From: Phymorhynchus buccinoides
Lineage: Eukaryota > Mollusca > Gastropoda > Neogastropoda > Raphitomidae
Reading direction: 5' to 3'
Length of the DNA: 64,000 nt
Assembly (NCBI GenBank): GCA_017654935.2
Contig: CM065710.1
Span: 6,517,565 to 6,581,564, forward strand
In this document: piece by piece, positions 9,011 through 19,867 of the stretch
How the letters are laid out: the number at the start of each line of letters is the position of its first letter
Position numbering within the stretch: the first letter of the stretch is position 1
The notes under the pieces: generated by a model
What the model was told of the DNA's origin: nothing
Databases searched by the model: none
Seen by the model: the letters and a program-made list of their open reading frames with translations, nothing else
Program-made: the position numbers and the translations under genes

Positions 9011-11556
9011 GATGAAAGGAAGCTTTCACTAACCTGATAAATGAGGGAAGCTTTCACTAACCTGATAAATGAGAGGAAGCTTTCACTAACCTGATAAATG
9101 GGGAAGCTTTCACTAACCTGATAAATGAGAGGAATCTTTCACTAACCTGATAAATGAGAGGAATCTTTCACTAACCTGATAAATGAGGAAGCTTTCACAA
9201 ACCTGATAAATGAGAGGAAGCTTTCACTAACCTGATAAATGAGAGGAAGCTTTCACTAACCTGATAAATGAGAGGAAGCTTTCACTAACCTGATAAATGA
9301 GAGGAAGCTTTCACTAACCTGATAAATGAGAGGAAGCTTTCACTAACCTGATAAATGAGAGGAAGCTTTCACTAACCTGATAAATGAGAGGAAGCTTTCA
9401 CTAACCTGATAAATGAGAGGAAGCTTTCACTAACCTGATAGATGAGAGGAAGCTTTCACTAACCTGATAAATGAGAGGAAGCTTTCACTAACCTGATAAA
9501 TGAGAGGAAGCTTTCACTAACCTGATAAATGAGAGGAAGCTTTCACTAACCTCATAAATGAGAGGAATCTTTCACTAACCTGATAAATGAGAGGAAGCTT
9601 TCACTAACCTGATAAATGAGAGGAAGCTTTCACTAACCTGATAAATGAGAGGAAGCTTTCACTAACCTGATAAATGAGAGGAAGCTTTCACTAACCTGAT
9701 AAATGAAAGGAAGCTTTCACTAACCTGATAAATGAGGAAGCTTTCACTAACCTGATAAATGAGAGGAAGCTTTCACTAAGCTGATAAATGAGGAAGCTTT
9801 CACAAACCTGATAAATGAGAGGAAGCTTTCACAAACCTAATGAGAGGAAGCTTTCACTAACCTGATAGATGAGAGGAAGCTTTCACTAACCTGATAAATG
9901 AGAGGAAGCTTTCACTAACCTGATAAATGAAAGGAAGCTTTCACTAACCTGATAAATGAAAGGAAGCTTTCACTAACCTGATAAATGAGAGGAAGCTTTC
10001 ACTAACCTGATAAATGAGAGGAAGCTTTCACTAACCTGATAAATGAGAGGAAGCTTTCACTAACCTGATAAATGAGGAAGCTTTCACTAACCTGATAAAT
10101 GAGAGGAAGCTTTCACTAACCTGATAAATGAGAGGAAGCTTTCACTAACCTGATAAATGAGAGGAAGCTTTCACTAACCTGATAAATGAGAGGAAGCTTT
10201 CACTAACCTGACAGATGAGAGGAAGCTTTCACTAACCTGATAAATGAGGGAAGCTTTCACTAACCTGATAAATGAGGAAGCTTTCACTAACCTGATAAAT
10301 GAGAGGAAGCTTTCACTAACCTGATAAATGAGGGAAGCTTTCACTAACCTGATAAATGAGAGGAAGCTTTCACTAACCTGATAAATGAGAGGAAGCTTTC
10401 ACTAACCTGATAAATGAGAGGAAGCTTTCACTAACCTGATAAATGAGAGGAAGCTTTCACTAACCTGATAAATGAGGGAAGCTTTCACTAACCTGATAAA
10501 TGAGAGGAAGCTTTCACTAACCTGATAAATGAGAGGAAGCTTTCACTAACCTGATAAATGAGAGGAATCTTTCACTAACCTGATAAATGAGAGGAAGCTT
10601 TCACTAACCTGATAAATGAGAGGAAGCTTTCACTAACCTGATAAATGAGGAAGCTTTCACTAACCTGATAAATGAGAGGAAGCTTTCACTAACCTGATAA
10701 ATGAGAGGAAGCTTTCACTAACCTGATAGAGGAAGCTTTCACTAACCTGATAAATGAGAGGAAGCTTTCACTAACCTGATAAATGAGGAATCTTTCACTA
10801 ACCTGATAAATGAGAGGAATCTTTCACTAACCTGATAAATGAGAGGAAGCTTTCACTAACCTGATAAATGAGAGGAAGCTTTCACTAACCTGATAAATGA
10901 GAGGAAGCTTTCACTAAGATAAATGAGGAAGCTTTCACTAACCTGATAAATGAGAGGAAGCTTTCACAAACCTAATGAGAGGAAGCTTTCACTAACCTGA
11001 CAGATGAGAGGAAGCTTTCACTAACCTGATAGATGAGAGGAAGCTTTCACTAACCTGATAGATGAGAGGAAGCTTTCACTAACCTGACAGATGAGAGGAA
11101 GCTTTCACTAACCTGATAAATGAGAGGAAGCTTTCACTAACCTGATAAATGAGAGGAAGCTTTCACTAACCTGATAAATGAGAGGAAGCTTTCACTAACC
11201 TGATAGATGAGAGGAAGCTTTCACTAACCTGATAAATGAGAGGAAGCTTTCACTAACCTGATAAATGAGAGGAATCTTTCACTAACCTGATAAATGAGAG
11301 GAATCTTTCACTAACCTGACAGATGAGAGGAAGCTTTCACTAACCTGATGAGAGGAAGCTTTCACTAACCTGATAAATGAGAGGAAGCTTTCACTAACCT
11401 GATAAATGAGAGGAAGCTTTCACTAACCTGATAAATGAGAGGAAGCTTTCACTAACCTGATAAATGAGAGGAAGCTTTCACTAACCTGATAAATGGGGAA
11501 GCTTTCACTAACCTGATAAATGAGAGGAAGCTTTCACTAACCTGATAAATGAGAGG
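9011..11556. repeat. Large 29-bp minisatellite, about 87 copies
   Basis: Highly homogeneous array; variants differ by a few substitutions or deletions of 2-4 bp. The plus-strand core is agctttcactaacctgat. On the minus strand every complete unit reads a pyrimidine-rich stretch, then TTTATCAG directly followed by GTTAGT: a 3' splice-site-like and a 5' splice-site-like sequence joined at one point. The array begins inside exon 11585-11542 and extends into its downstream intron. Confidence 0.97.
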
Positions 11557-11585
11557 AATCGGTAGCGGCTGCATCGCCTGCTGAG
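11542..11585 (-). CDS. Candidate 44-nt micro-exon at the edge of the 29-bp array
   Basis: Minus-strand acceptor gcatttcttattacag is strong. The exon ends ATTTATCAG followed by gttagt. All three frames are open. Entering in phase 0 from exon 18230-18146, it reads LSRRCSRYRFLSFI and leaves two bases that exon 4854-4542 completes. The last part of the exon is the repeat unit itself, so the array seems to have grown from this exon-intron junction. No domain. Confidence 0.45.
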
Positions 11586-11674
11586 CTGTAATAAGAAATG
11601 CAGAACATCAAAACCTGTTCATGTTATATATATACATTAAAAAAAAAGTATAATATTTGTTATAAGTTATTATG

Positions 11675-12018
11675 TACTTTATAGTCACAGAGGCGTCTCT
11701 GTGAAATTCGGGTTGCTCCCACCTGGAGTGCGCGTCGCAGCCAGAGGCGCGCCATTCTTTTTTTTTTTTAATTTGCATGCGATTTTTGTGCAACTGATGA
11801 GGAAGGAAATTTTTCGACCAAATGACAACTTTTTCGTTGCCACTGGGTTTAACGTGCGCTAAGTGATTGGGCAAAGGGGACCTCGGTTCATCGTCTCATC
11901 CGAACGACTCCACGTTCAGACCGTAAGGCCTAGTGCAGAGGGAGAGGAAATATCCCCCTGTACCCAGGTTCGAATTCGGGGTTTATCGTGCACGAGGCGA
12001 ACGCGTTACCTCTGTGCA
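11675..12018 (-). mobile_element. tRNA-derived SINE, minus strand
   Basis: Read on the minus strand: tRNA-like head with an A-box-like ggtaacgcgttcgcc and a B-box-like gaattcgaacctgg, the central block with cggatgagacgatgaaccg, then the tail with the inverted cagagacgcctctgtgac motif. Same family as 2285-2645. Confidence 0.75.
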
Positions 12019-12249
12019 TGAACATTACGAAGCACTAAAAAAATGAAAATCACAACACACAACAATAAATTTACACAACTGTTGAAGCAAAACAACTGTT
12101 AAGAACATACAAACGCTTGCTGCTAAAACGACAAGCATCAAAGAATGACTGTAAATTGTTCCCCTTCCTCACTTTCTTTTGCTTCCAAAGGCATCTTTTC
12201 CAATATCGAACTGGAGATCCACAAATTGACGTCATATTACGATAATGCC

Positions 12250-12807
12250 TTAACTCTTCTGCTGCCGTCGGCGGGTTGAACCGCCCCGGTGGTTTACTGT
12301 ATACCGTTGCTAGCCATGGGCGGGTTTGACCGCCAGATACTAGGGAAACCCTGGTGTCCCCCTTTGCGCTATTTATATGAAGTGACATCACATCCTTTAC
12401 TTCCGTGACATGCGCAGTTCGCTCAGGGAAAGCACAATCTTCCGCCATCTTCATTTGTAGGCTAAATTTTGCAATTTTCAATCGATTTTCGTCGCGTTTT
12501 CGATGATGGAAACTGACGATGACTTTCGGCGTGAACTTCTACAAGATGGCGACAGTGACGACGAAGCATTCACTGGATTTACTGTGAAAGAAGTGGCAGA
12601 ATCTGAACTTAGGCGAATAAAAAAGAGCTGCTGAAATGATCTTGAGTTTGCAGCAGCAGATCGACACAGGGAATTTTAGTGATGATTCGAGCGAGTATTT
12701 TTAATGAATTTTTAAGGTGAGTATGTGCAAAAATCAGTGCAGCTGCGAAAATTACTTGGTGCTCAACAGTAAACAGTCTAAGTAATACTTGGTAGTAGAA
12801 GAGTTAA
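12250..12807 (+). mobile_element. piggyBac-type transposon remnant with transposase N-terminus
   Basis: TTAA flanks inverted ends CTCTTCTGCTGCC and ggtagtagaagag. A plus-strand ATG near 12504 opens METDDDFRRELLQDGDSDDE, continues FTGFTVKEVAESELRR, then stops. An acidic Asp/Glu-rich N-terminus is typical of piggyBac transposases. The catalytic region is absent, so this is an internal deletion derivative. A GGCGGGTTTGACCGCC-like palindrome repeats in the 5' part. Confidence 0.6.
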
Positions 12808-13039
12808 GGGGTACGCAACCCCACTCAGTACTCTATATTCAAAGTCAGGGGGTCAAAATCAGCACGTGAAATATGTCTCTGTATATTTTAGAGGGTATCT
12901 CTTTACAGTATTGTAACATTTGTTTGGAAAACGGTGTGACAGGTGAAATGTTGCTACGCTTAGTGACCCACTAGTTAAAACCCAGAGCATCAGACAGCAG
13001 TTCTGAGCACTCTTAGACGCACATGGTATTTGGTATATT

Positions 13040-13452
13040 CTAGTCACAGAGACTTATCTCTGTGAAATTCGGGCTGCTCTCCCCCAGAGAGCGCGTCGCT
13101 GCAAGTGCAGCGCCTACCCAATTTTTTTTTTTAATAATTTTTGGGGCACAGGGTGAGGAGGGGTGTGGGCACACTTGGAAAACCTAGTTATCAATTTGGC
13201 CATACCAGGCAGCGGGATTTCTCCCTGCTCTTACTAATTTTCAACTGCCGTGGGATTTTTATGTGCGTAAAGCACACGGGTCAGACTAGCTTTAAGTCCC
13301 CATCCGAAGGACTCAACGTTCAGTTCGATTTTCCTGTCAAACTAGAAAGAAAGGGCGAGGAGGCTGGGATTCGAACCCGGGTCACTCACGCTGCAGTCAC
13401 GCATTACATTTGGCAGGCGAACGTCTTAACCACTCTGCCACCTTTCTCCCTT
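13040..13452 (-). mobile_element. tRNA-derived SINE, second subfamily, minus strand
   Basis: The minus strand starts ggtggcagagtggttaagac, then has a clear B box ggttcgaatcccagcc, a body, and a tail ending with inverted cagagataagtctctgtgac. A related copy is at 58143-58485. The head resembles a Leu/Ser-type tRNA, without enough structure to call a tRNA gene. Confidence 0.75.
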
Positions 13453-14400
13453 TTGAGTGAATCAGAAATAACACTGCATGCAAGGCCACAGAATCTGATA
13501 CATTCTTTTTTATCAGGCATGGTAGTGGGGGCAAAGTGGGTTTCGCGGAAGAATATCCAACCGATTCTGCATTTCATTTGAAAGATGTCGACTCAAACTA
13601 AAATGATGAAGTTGGGCGTCAAAATGAAGAAGAAGAAAAAGAAGCACTAGGATCACAAATCTGGAAACGTGTGGCGTGAGCTAGGCCGCGCACGACTGCT
13701 AACTTTGGCGGGAAGTTGCTTGTTCAGTCATTCACATCCGGTTCCGCGAAGCGATTGCATAGGTTTTAACGCACGTAATTTTTAGGCACCCGAGCACATT
13801 TTTACCCCAACTTTTTTGTTGTTGTTGTTGTCAACTTCACTATCGCGGATTTTTCCGCGATTCGCGGTCTACCATGCCTGTTTTATATGGTGATTGATGG
13901 AGAGCTCATTCATTTCTTCATCTACACTTTTCCTGACCTGTTGCTTTCCCCGAGGAGAGGCCGGATGGTGTAGGCTGCCCTCTTCGCCTCTCTCTCCTGG
14001 AACATCAATCATCGACAACAATGACATCCATGAAAACAATGATGAGGATTAAGGCCGGGTTCACATTAGACGCGCAAGTTCCGTACGGATAACCGTAAAT
14101 AAGTGGAAGAAAGAAGGATAAAAGTTTAGGGGAAATTCGGACACGTGCGCAAATCTTTTCCTTTCTTTGTTTCACTTATTTATGGATTGCGCACGGGTTT
14201 CCGCACAGAATCTCCGCTTATGTGTGTACACGGCCTAATGGTGAAACAAAGTGTGCTACAGATAAAAAAAGAAAGACATTTTTTAATAACTTCACCGTGG
14301 TTTTTTTTCTTTTTTCTTCATGTGTTTGTGTGAGTGTAGCGTTTTGATGGGTTTTTTTTTAGTTCAATTGTTAATAACTTGTTAAATAAAGTTTTTCAGT
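13453..14400. other. Unassigned sequence
   Basis: No exon or element recognised. A short palindrome-like ttccgcgattcgcgg occurs near 13850 and poly-T tracts occur near 14300. Confidence 0.4.
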
Positions 14401-14529
14401 GTTCAGTGTTCAGTGTTCTCTCTCTCCACACTAACTCCCCCTGGCGAAAGCTCTATGAGCGGAAAGCCGGTTGTTTTCTTCCCCACAGTCATCACCAATA
14501 CCTCGCTTCCCCATCCCCCACCTCCTCCC

Positions 14530-14680
14530 CCTGTGTTGGGATACTGGGGTGTCTTTCGTACAAATAGTTCCCCCACCTTCTGGAAGTTCTGTGATTGTAA
14601 CTTCCTCTATTCTATCACTCTCTTTGACTCTGCCTTTTCCCTTTGCTAACTGTCATCTACAATTTTTGTGCCTTTTTGTT
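14530..14680 (+). repeat. Interspersed repeat family A fragment
   Basis: Shares the ccaccttctggaagttctg start and the tctttgactctgcctttt body, truncated before the 3' module. Confidence 0.6.
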
Positions 14681-14696
14681 GGTCCATTTGTTGTTG

Positions 14697-15380
14697 TTTT
14701 GCGCTTTTCGCCGCCAATGTCGCATTTATGCACCACAATGGTTCAACACCCATGTCACTAAAAGGCACCAAATCAGGGTCTGTTATCTGAAGACCTTATT
14801 TTCTTTATTTTGGTAGGTAAGGATAGGCCCGATGCTATGCATTTCACAGAGAAATTCCCAATACTGCAGACAAATTTTCATTTCTACCCTGTTCAGTTTA
14901 ACCCTTTCGCCGCCAATGTCGTATTTATGCACCACAATGGTTTAACACCCATGTCACTAAAAGGCATCAAATCAGGGTCTGTTATCTGAAGACCTTATAT
15001 TCTTTATTTTGGTAGGTAAGGATAGGCCCGATGCTATGCATTTCACAGAGGAATTCCCAATACTGCAGACACATTTTCATTTGTACCCTGTTCAGTTTAA
15101 CCCTTTCACCGCCAATGTCGCATTTATGCACCACAATGGTTCAACACCCATGTCACTAAAAGGCATCAAATCAGGGTCTGTTATTCTTATTTTCTTAATT
15201 TGGGGAGGTAAGGATTGGCCTAATGTTTACACATGTCACAGAGGAATTCCCAAAATAGCTGATACTTTTTTCCTCTCTACCCAGTCATGGTGAATGGTAT
15301 TTTGGGGCTGAAAAATAGCTGGCGGTGAAAGTGTTAATGGTTCCCCCCCCAAAAAAAAAGGCTGGCGGCGATAGGGTTAA
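14697..15380. mobile_element. piggyBac-like MITE, tandem composite (three units)
   Basis: The same element as 2983-3219 and 4273-4516, but with the left and central part repeated head-to-tail. Internal TTAA/CCCTTTC junctions lie at 14898 and 15097, a right terminus at about 15335, and a second right terminus just before TTAA at 15377-15380. Units are about 200 bp and nearly identical. Confidence 0.75.
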
Positions 15381-15394
15381 AAAAAAATCTAACA

Positions 15395-15885
15395 AAGATT
15401 TTTCTCCAGCCAAAGACGGACATACTGGGCCTAAGTGTTTCTTAGTAAGGTGCATAACGGCAGCATGACGCATCTGCGCTCATATGACAGGAAACTGTCT
15501 GAGCGATTGAAGAAGAAGAAAAAGAAGAAGAACCACCCATACCCTGGTAAGAGTTCACCATTTCTTCTCCTATCTAATACAGGAGTAGAAAAAATAAAAG
15601 ATTTCACCATTTCTTCTCCTATCTAATACAGGAGTTTCCTGCAGATGCATCATGCTGCCGTTATGCGCCTAACAAAAATAAATACTTAAGCCCAGCATGT
15701 ACAACTTCGGCTGGAGAAAAATCTTTGTAAGAGTTTCCAGAATAAGGCAGTTGAAAAGATAGTAGATGACAGTAAGCAAAGGGAAAAGGCAGAGTCAAAG
15801 TGATAGATAAGAGGCAGTTACGGAACTTCCAGAAGGTTGGGGGAACTGTTTGTACGAAAGACCACCCCAGGTATCCCGATGTGGG
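15395..15885. repeat. Two inverted copies of repeat family A (alternative 3' module)
   Basis: A plus-oriented 3' module (gcataacggcagcatgacgc) lies at about 15400-15520. A minus-oriented, longer copy lies at about 15640-15885. A short direct duplication (atttcttctcctatctaata) separates them. The 64-bp satellite begins at the end of the second copy. Confidence 0.6.
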
Positions 15886-15886
15886 G

Positions 15887-18145
15887 AAGTTTATCATGAT
15901 TTACCTTCATCATAAGGTCGTGCATTTCTGCCAGGTATTCTCACAGGGGGAAGTTTATCATGATTTACCTTCATCATAAGGTCGTGCATTTCTGCCAGGT
16001 ATTCTCACAGGGGGAAGTTTATCATGATTTACCTTCATCATAAGGTCGTGCATTTCTGCCAGGTATTCTCACAGGGGGAAGTTTATCATGATTTACCTTC
16101 ATCATAAGGTCGTGCATTTCTGCCAGGTATTCTCACAGGGGGGAAGTTTATCATGATTTACCTTCATCATAAGGTCGTGCATTTCTGCCAGGTATTCTCA
16201 CAGGGGGAAGTTTATCATGATTTACCTTCATCATAAGGTCGTGCATTTCTGCCAGGTATTCTCACAGGGGGAAGTTTATCATGATTTACCTTCATCATAA
16301 GGTCGTGCATTTCTGCCAGGTATTCTCACAGGGGGAAGTTTATCATGATTTACCTTCATCATAAGGTCGTGCATTACTGCCAGGTATTCTCACAGGGGGA
16401 AGTTTATCATGATTTACCTTCATCATAAGGTCGTGCATTTCTGCCAGGTATTCTCACAGGGGGAAGTTTATCATGATTTACCTTCATCATAAGGTCGTGC
16501 ATTTCTGCCAGGTATTCTCACAGGGGGAAGTTTATCATGATTTACCTTCATCATAAGGTCGTGCATTTCTGCCAGGTATTCTCACAGGGGGAAGTTTATC
16601 ATGATTTACCTTCATCATAAGGTCGTGCATTTCTGCCAGGTATTCTCACAGGGGGAAGTTTATCATGATTTACCTTCATCATAAGGTCGTGCATTTCTGC
16701 CAGGTATTCTCACAGGGGGAAGTTTATCATGATTTACCTTCATCATAAGGTCGTGCATTTCTGCCAGGTATTCTCACAGGGGGAAGTTTATCACGATTTA
16801 CCTTCATCATAAGGTCGTGCATTTCTGCCAGGTATTCTCACAGGGGGAAGTTTATCATGATTTACCTTCATCATAAGGTCGTGCATTTCTGCCAGGTATT
16901 CTCACAGGGGGAAGTTTATCACGATTTACCTTCATCATAAGGTCGTGCATTTCTGCCAGGTATTCTCACAGGGGGAAGTTTATCATGATTTACCTTCATC
17001 ATAAGGTCGTGCATTTCTGCCAGGTATTCTCACAGGGGGAAGTTTATCACGATTTACCTTCATCATAAGGTCGTGCATTTCTGCCAGGTATTCTCACAGG
17101 GGGAAGTTTATCACGATTTACCTTCATCATAAGGTCGTGCATTTCTGCCAGGTATTCTCACAGGGGGAAGTTTATCATGATTTACCTTCATCATAAGGTC
17201 GTGCATTTCTGCCAGGTATTCTCACAGGGGGAAGTTTATCATGATTTACCTTCATCATAAGGTCGTGCATTTCTGCCAGGTATTCTCACAGGGGGAAGTT
17301 TATCATGATTTACCTTCATCATAAGGTCGTGCATTTCTGCCAGGTATTCTCACAGGGGGAAGTTTATCATGATTTACCTTCATCATAAGGTCGTGCATTT
17401 CTGCCAGGTATTCTCACAGGGGGAAGTTTATCATGATTTACCTTCATCATAAGGTCGTGCATTTCTGCCAGGTATTCTCACAGGGGGAAGTTTATCATGA
17501 TTTACCTTCATCATAAGGTCGTGCATTTCTGCCAGGTATTCTCACAGGGGGAAGTTTATCATGATTTACCTTCATCATAAGGTCGTGCATTTCTGCCAGG
17601 TATTCTCACAGGGGGAAGTTTATCATGATTTACCTTCATCATAAGGTCGTGCATTTCTGCCAGGTATTCTCACAGGGGGAAGTTTATCATGATTTACCTT
17701 CATCATAAGGTCGTGCATTTCTGCCAGGTATTCTCACAGGGGGAAGTTTATCACGATTTACCTTCATCATAAGGTCGTGCATTTCTGCCAGGTATTCTCA
17801 CAGGGGGAAGTTTATCATGATTTACCTTCATCATAAGGTCGTGCATTTCTGCCAGGTATTCTCACAGGGGGAAGTTTATCATGATTTACCTTCATCATAA
17901 GGTCGTGCATTTCTGCCAGGTATTCTCACAGGGGGAAGTTTATCATGATTTACCTTCATCATAAGGTCGTGCATTTCTGCCAGGTATTCTCACAGGGGGA
18001 AGTTTATCATGATTTACCTTCATCATAAGGTCGTGCATTTCTGCCAGGTATTCTCACAGGGGGAAGTTTATCATGATTTACCTTCATCATAAGGTCGTGC
18101 ATTTCTGCCAGGTATTCTCACAGGGGGAAGTTTATCATGATTTAC
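15887..18145. repeat. 64-bp minisatellite made from an exon-intron junction, about 36 copies
   Basis: The unit is 64 bp (one unit is 65), almost identical throughout; the main variant is catgat/cacgat. On the minus strand each unit holds the last 35 nt of exon 18230-18146 (ending CTTATGATGAAG), its donor gtaaatc and about 28 nt of intron. It also holds a pyrimidine stretch cttccccctgtgag that could act as a weak acceptor. The array lies in the intron directly downstream of the genuine exon. Confidence 0.97.
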
Positions 18146-18230
18146 CTTCATCATAAGGTCGTGCATTTCTGCCAGGTATTCCCAGCCCTTCCTCCCTTTC
18201 CTCTGCCCGTTCTCCTTGATCCAGTTGTAC
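18146..18230 (-). CDS. Myb/SANT-like domain exon, C-terminal part
   Basis: An 85-nt exon with acceptor gcatgtatgcag and donor ATGAAG followed by gtaaatc. It completes an Arg codon with the previous exon and then reads YNWIKENGQRKGRKGWEYLA and EMHDLMMK, 28 codons, ending in phase 0. In Myb/SANT-like (Myb_DNA-bind_4, trihelix) domains this is the third helix end and the following segment with a conserved Tyr, Gly-Arg and aromatic Trp/Tyr pair. It follows directly on the LKFR of exon 19288-19102. The acceptor's upstream pyrimidine/purine context is formed by the long CA microsatellite. Its 3' end is the seed of the 64-bp array. Confidence 0.85.
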
Positions 18231-18387
18231 CTGCATACATACACACAGACAGATAGACAGACAGGTAGACACACACACAGACAGACACACAGACATACAC
18301 ACAGAGACATACATACACACAGACAGGTAGACATACATACAGGCATACATACACACAGACAGACAGATAGACATGCATACACACACA

Positions 18388-18429
<42 letters not shown>

Positions 18430-18450
18430 AATCACACAGAGGCATAGATG

Positions 18451-18487
<37 letters not shown>

Positions 18488-18502
18488 ATATATGCATACA
18501 CA

Positions 18503-18559
<57 letters not shown>

Positions 18560-18730
18560 ACACACACACACACAGAGGCATACATGCATACACACACACA
18601 CAACACAGAGGCACACACATATAACAACACATACACACACAGAGGCAACCTGCATGCACACACACACACAGAGGCAACCTGCATGCACACACACAGAGGC
18701 ACACACATACAGAGGCACACACATACAGAG

Positions 18731-18788
<58 letters not shown>

Positions 18789-18835
18789 ACACCACACACA
18801 CACACACACATGTGTTGCGTGCGTGTGTGTGTGCA
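18231..18835. repeat. Long compound (CA)n microsatellite, about 600 bp
   Basis: CA-rich array with embedded AGGCA and ATAC/AGAC variants. It abuts the 3' splice site of exon 18230-18146. Open frames in it are artefacts of low complexity. Confidence 0.97.
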
Positions 18836-18962
18836 CACTAAAATAATGCAGTTTTTTAATTTTATTACATTCACTATTCTATGTCATTCTGTCATTCAAA
18901 GATTTGCCCAAAACTTGAACGCACAACTACCCACACAAAGCACTGACAGATAAATTGACACC

Positions 18963-19085
18963 CCTCACAAACAATGGACTGACCTGAACTTTAAGCTCCT
19001 CATCTTGGTGTTGCACATCTCAGGGGTGACAGGGTAGGTAGCCTTCACATCCCCACAAAACTATCTAACCTGATACCCCCCACAA
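18963..19085 (-). pseudogene. Duplicate of the donor side of exon 19288-19102
   Basis: The sequence cctgaactttaagctcctca and the adjacent cttggtgttgcacatctc repeat the last 50 nt of the next exon plus its 5' splice site (here gtcagt) and adjoining intron. It lies immediately downstream (minus strand) of the intact exon, offset by about 117 bp. It has no acceptor of its own. Confidence 0.8.
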
Positions 19086-19101
19086 TAAGCAATGGACTCA
19101 C

Positions 19102-19288
19102 CTGAACTTTAAGCTCCTCATCTTGGTGTTGCACATCTCGGGGGTGACAGAGTATCCCTTTCGGGTCAGGGCCTGAGCCACCATGTGCCACGCGCGCATC
19201 TTGGTCATCGTCTGACAGTGGAACTTGGGCTGCAGCGTGCGGTATGTCGCGATCAGGCACTTCGTCTTTTTGAACGGCCACGACCTTC
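19102..19288 (-). CDS. Myb/SANT-like domain exon, N-terminal two thirds
   Basis: A 187-nt exon with acceptor tttcacacacgcag and donor TTCAG followed by gtgagtcc. It adds GA to the G left by exon 21333-21266, then reads RSWPFKKTKCLIATYRTLQP, KFHCQTMTKMRAWHMVAQAL and TRKGYSVTPEMCNTKM, ending RSLKF. The layout matches the Myb/SANT-like (Myb_DNA-bind_4, trihelix) fold: W near the start, L-I-x-x-Y, K-F, W-x-x-V-A, K-G-Y, C-x-x-K, then L-K. The expected role is sequence-specific DNA binding in the nucleus. Such domains also occur in PIF/Harbinger-derived proteins, so domestication from a transposon is possible, but the split multi-exon structure argues for a host gene. Confidence 0.85.
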
Positions 19289-19365
19289 CTGCGTGTGTGA
19301 AACAAAGAATAATCTATATTCAATACTGGATAATATAATAATAATATGTTATAATACAAAGGAAC

Positions 19366-19440
19366 ATGTGGTACGTCGCGATCAGGCACTTTGTCTTTTT
19401 GAACGGCCAAGATCTTCCTGCGTGCGAAACAAAGAATAAT
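19366..19440 (-). pseudogene. Acceptor-side copy 1 of exon 19288-19102
   Basis: Retains the splice acceptor and the first roughly 50 nt, still open (RSWPFKKTKCLIATY), then diverges. Confidence 0.75.
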
Positions 19441-19559
19441 CAATATTCAATACTGGATTAGCCATTCATTAGCCACTCATTCAAGAAAGAAAAGCTCTAT
19501 GCAACCTATGACGTCTTTTTACATCACATACGTCATTTTTATTTTTCATCATAGTTTTT

Positions 19560-19700
19560 GTCATTGTTGCGTCTTTTCATACACCTAGTTACTATTCTCT
19601 TTCTTAATCGTCAATGGCTGACGAAGGCTTTTATTAACTGATAATAAAGCCGAAAATTTCTACATTTTCAGGAAAAAAAGGCTTGTTGTTTTGTGTTCTT
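19560..19700. other. Unclassified repeat-like sequence
   Basis: The phrase ggctgacgaaggcttttatt followed by aaagccgaaaatttc has the form of a short imperfect hairpin with an A-rich end, seen at 3' ends of some retroelements. No coding sequence is associated. Confidence 0.3.
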
Positions 19701-19745
19701 CTTCATCGTATTTCAATACTGGATAATATATGTTAAATAATACAA

Positions 19746-19832
19746 AGGAACTTGGGCTGTAGCGTGCGGTACGTCGCGATCAGACATTTCATCTTTTTGA
19801 ACGGCCACGATCTTCCTGTGTGTGCGAAACAA
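19746..19832 (-). pseudogene. Acceptor-side copy 2 of exon 19288-19102
   Basis: The first 66 nt of the exon are retained open with few replacements (KKMKCLIATYRTLQPKF) together with the acceptor region. Confidence 0.8.
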
Positions 19833-19867
19833 TGAATAATCTATATTCAATACTGGATATGTTATAC

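Noticed and set aside
9011..11556. CRISPR array
   Set aside because: Direct 29-bp repeats without unique spacers in a eukaryotic intron; it is a minisatellite.
12071..12481. 136-codon minus-strand frame
   Set aside because: Covers the left end of the piggyBac remnant and its flank; no domain, no splice or start support.
13370..13450. tRNA gene
   Set aside because: A- and B-box-like motifs are present but the cloverleaf is incomplete and the sequence is joined to a SINE body.
15887..18145. CRISPR-like or centromeric satellite
   Set aside because: No spacers; the unit is derived from an adjacent exon-intron junction, not an independent satellite family.
18071..18953. Long open frames of Cys/Val or His/Thr repeats on both strands
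   Set aside because: They are translations of the CA microsatellite and have no coding evidence apart from the short exon 18230-18146.
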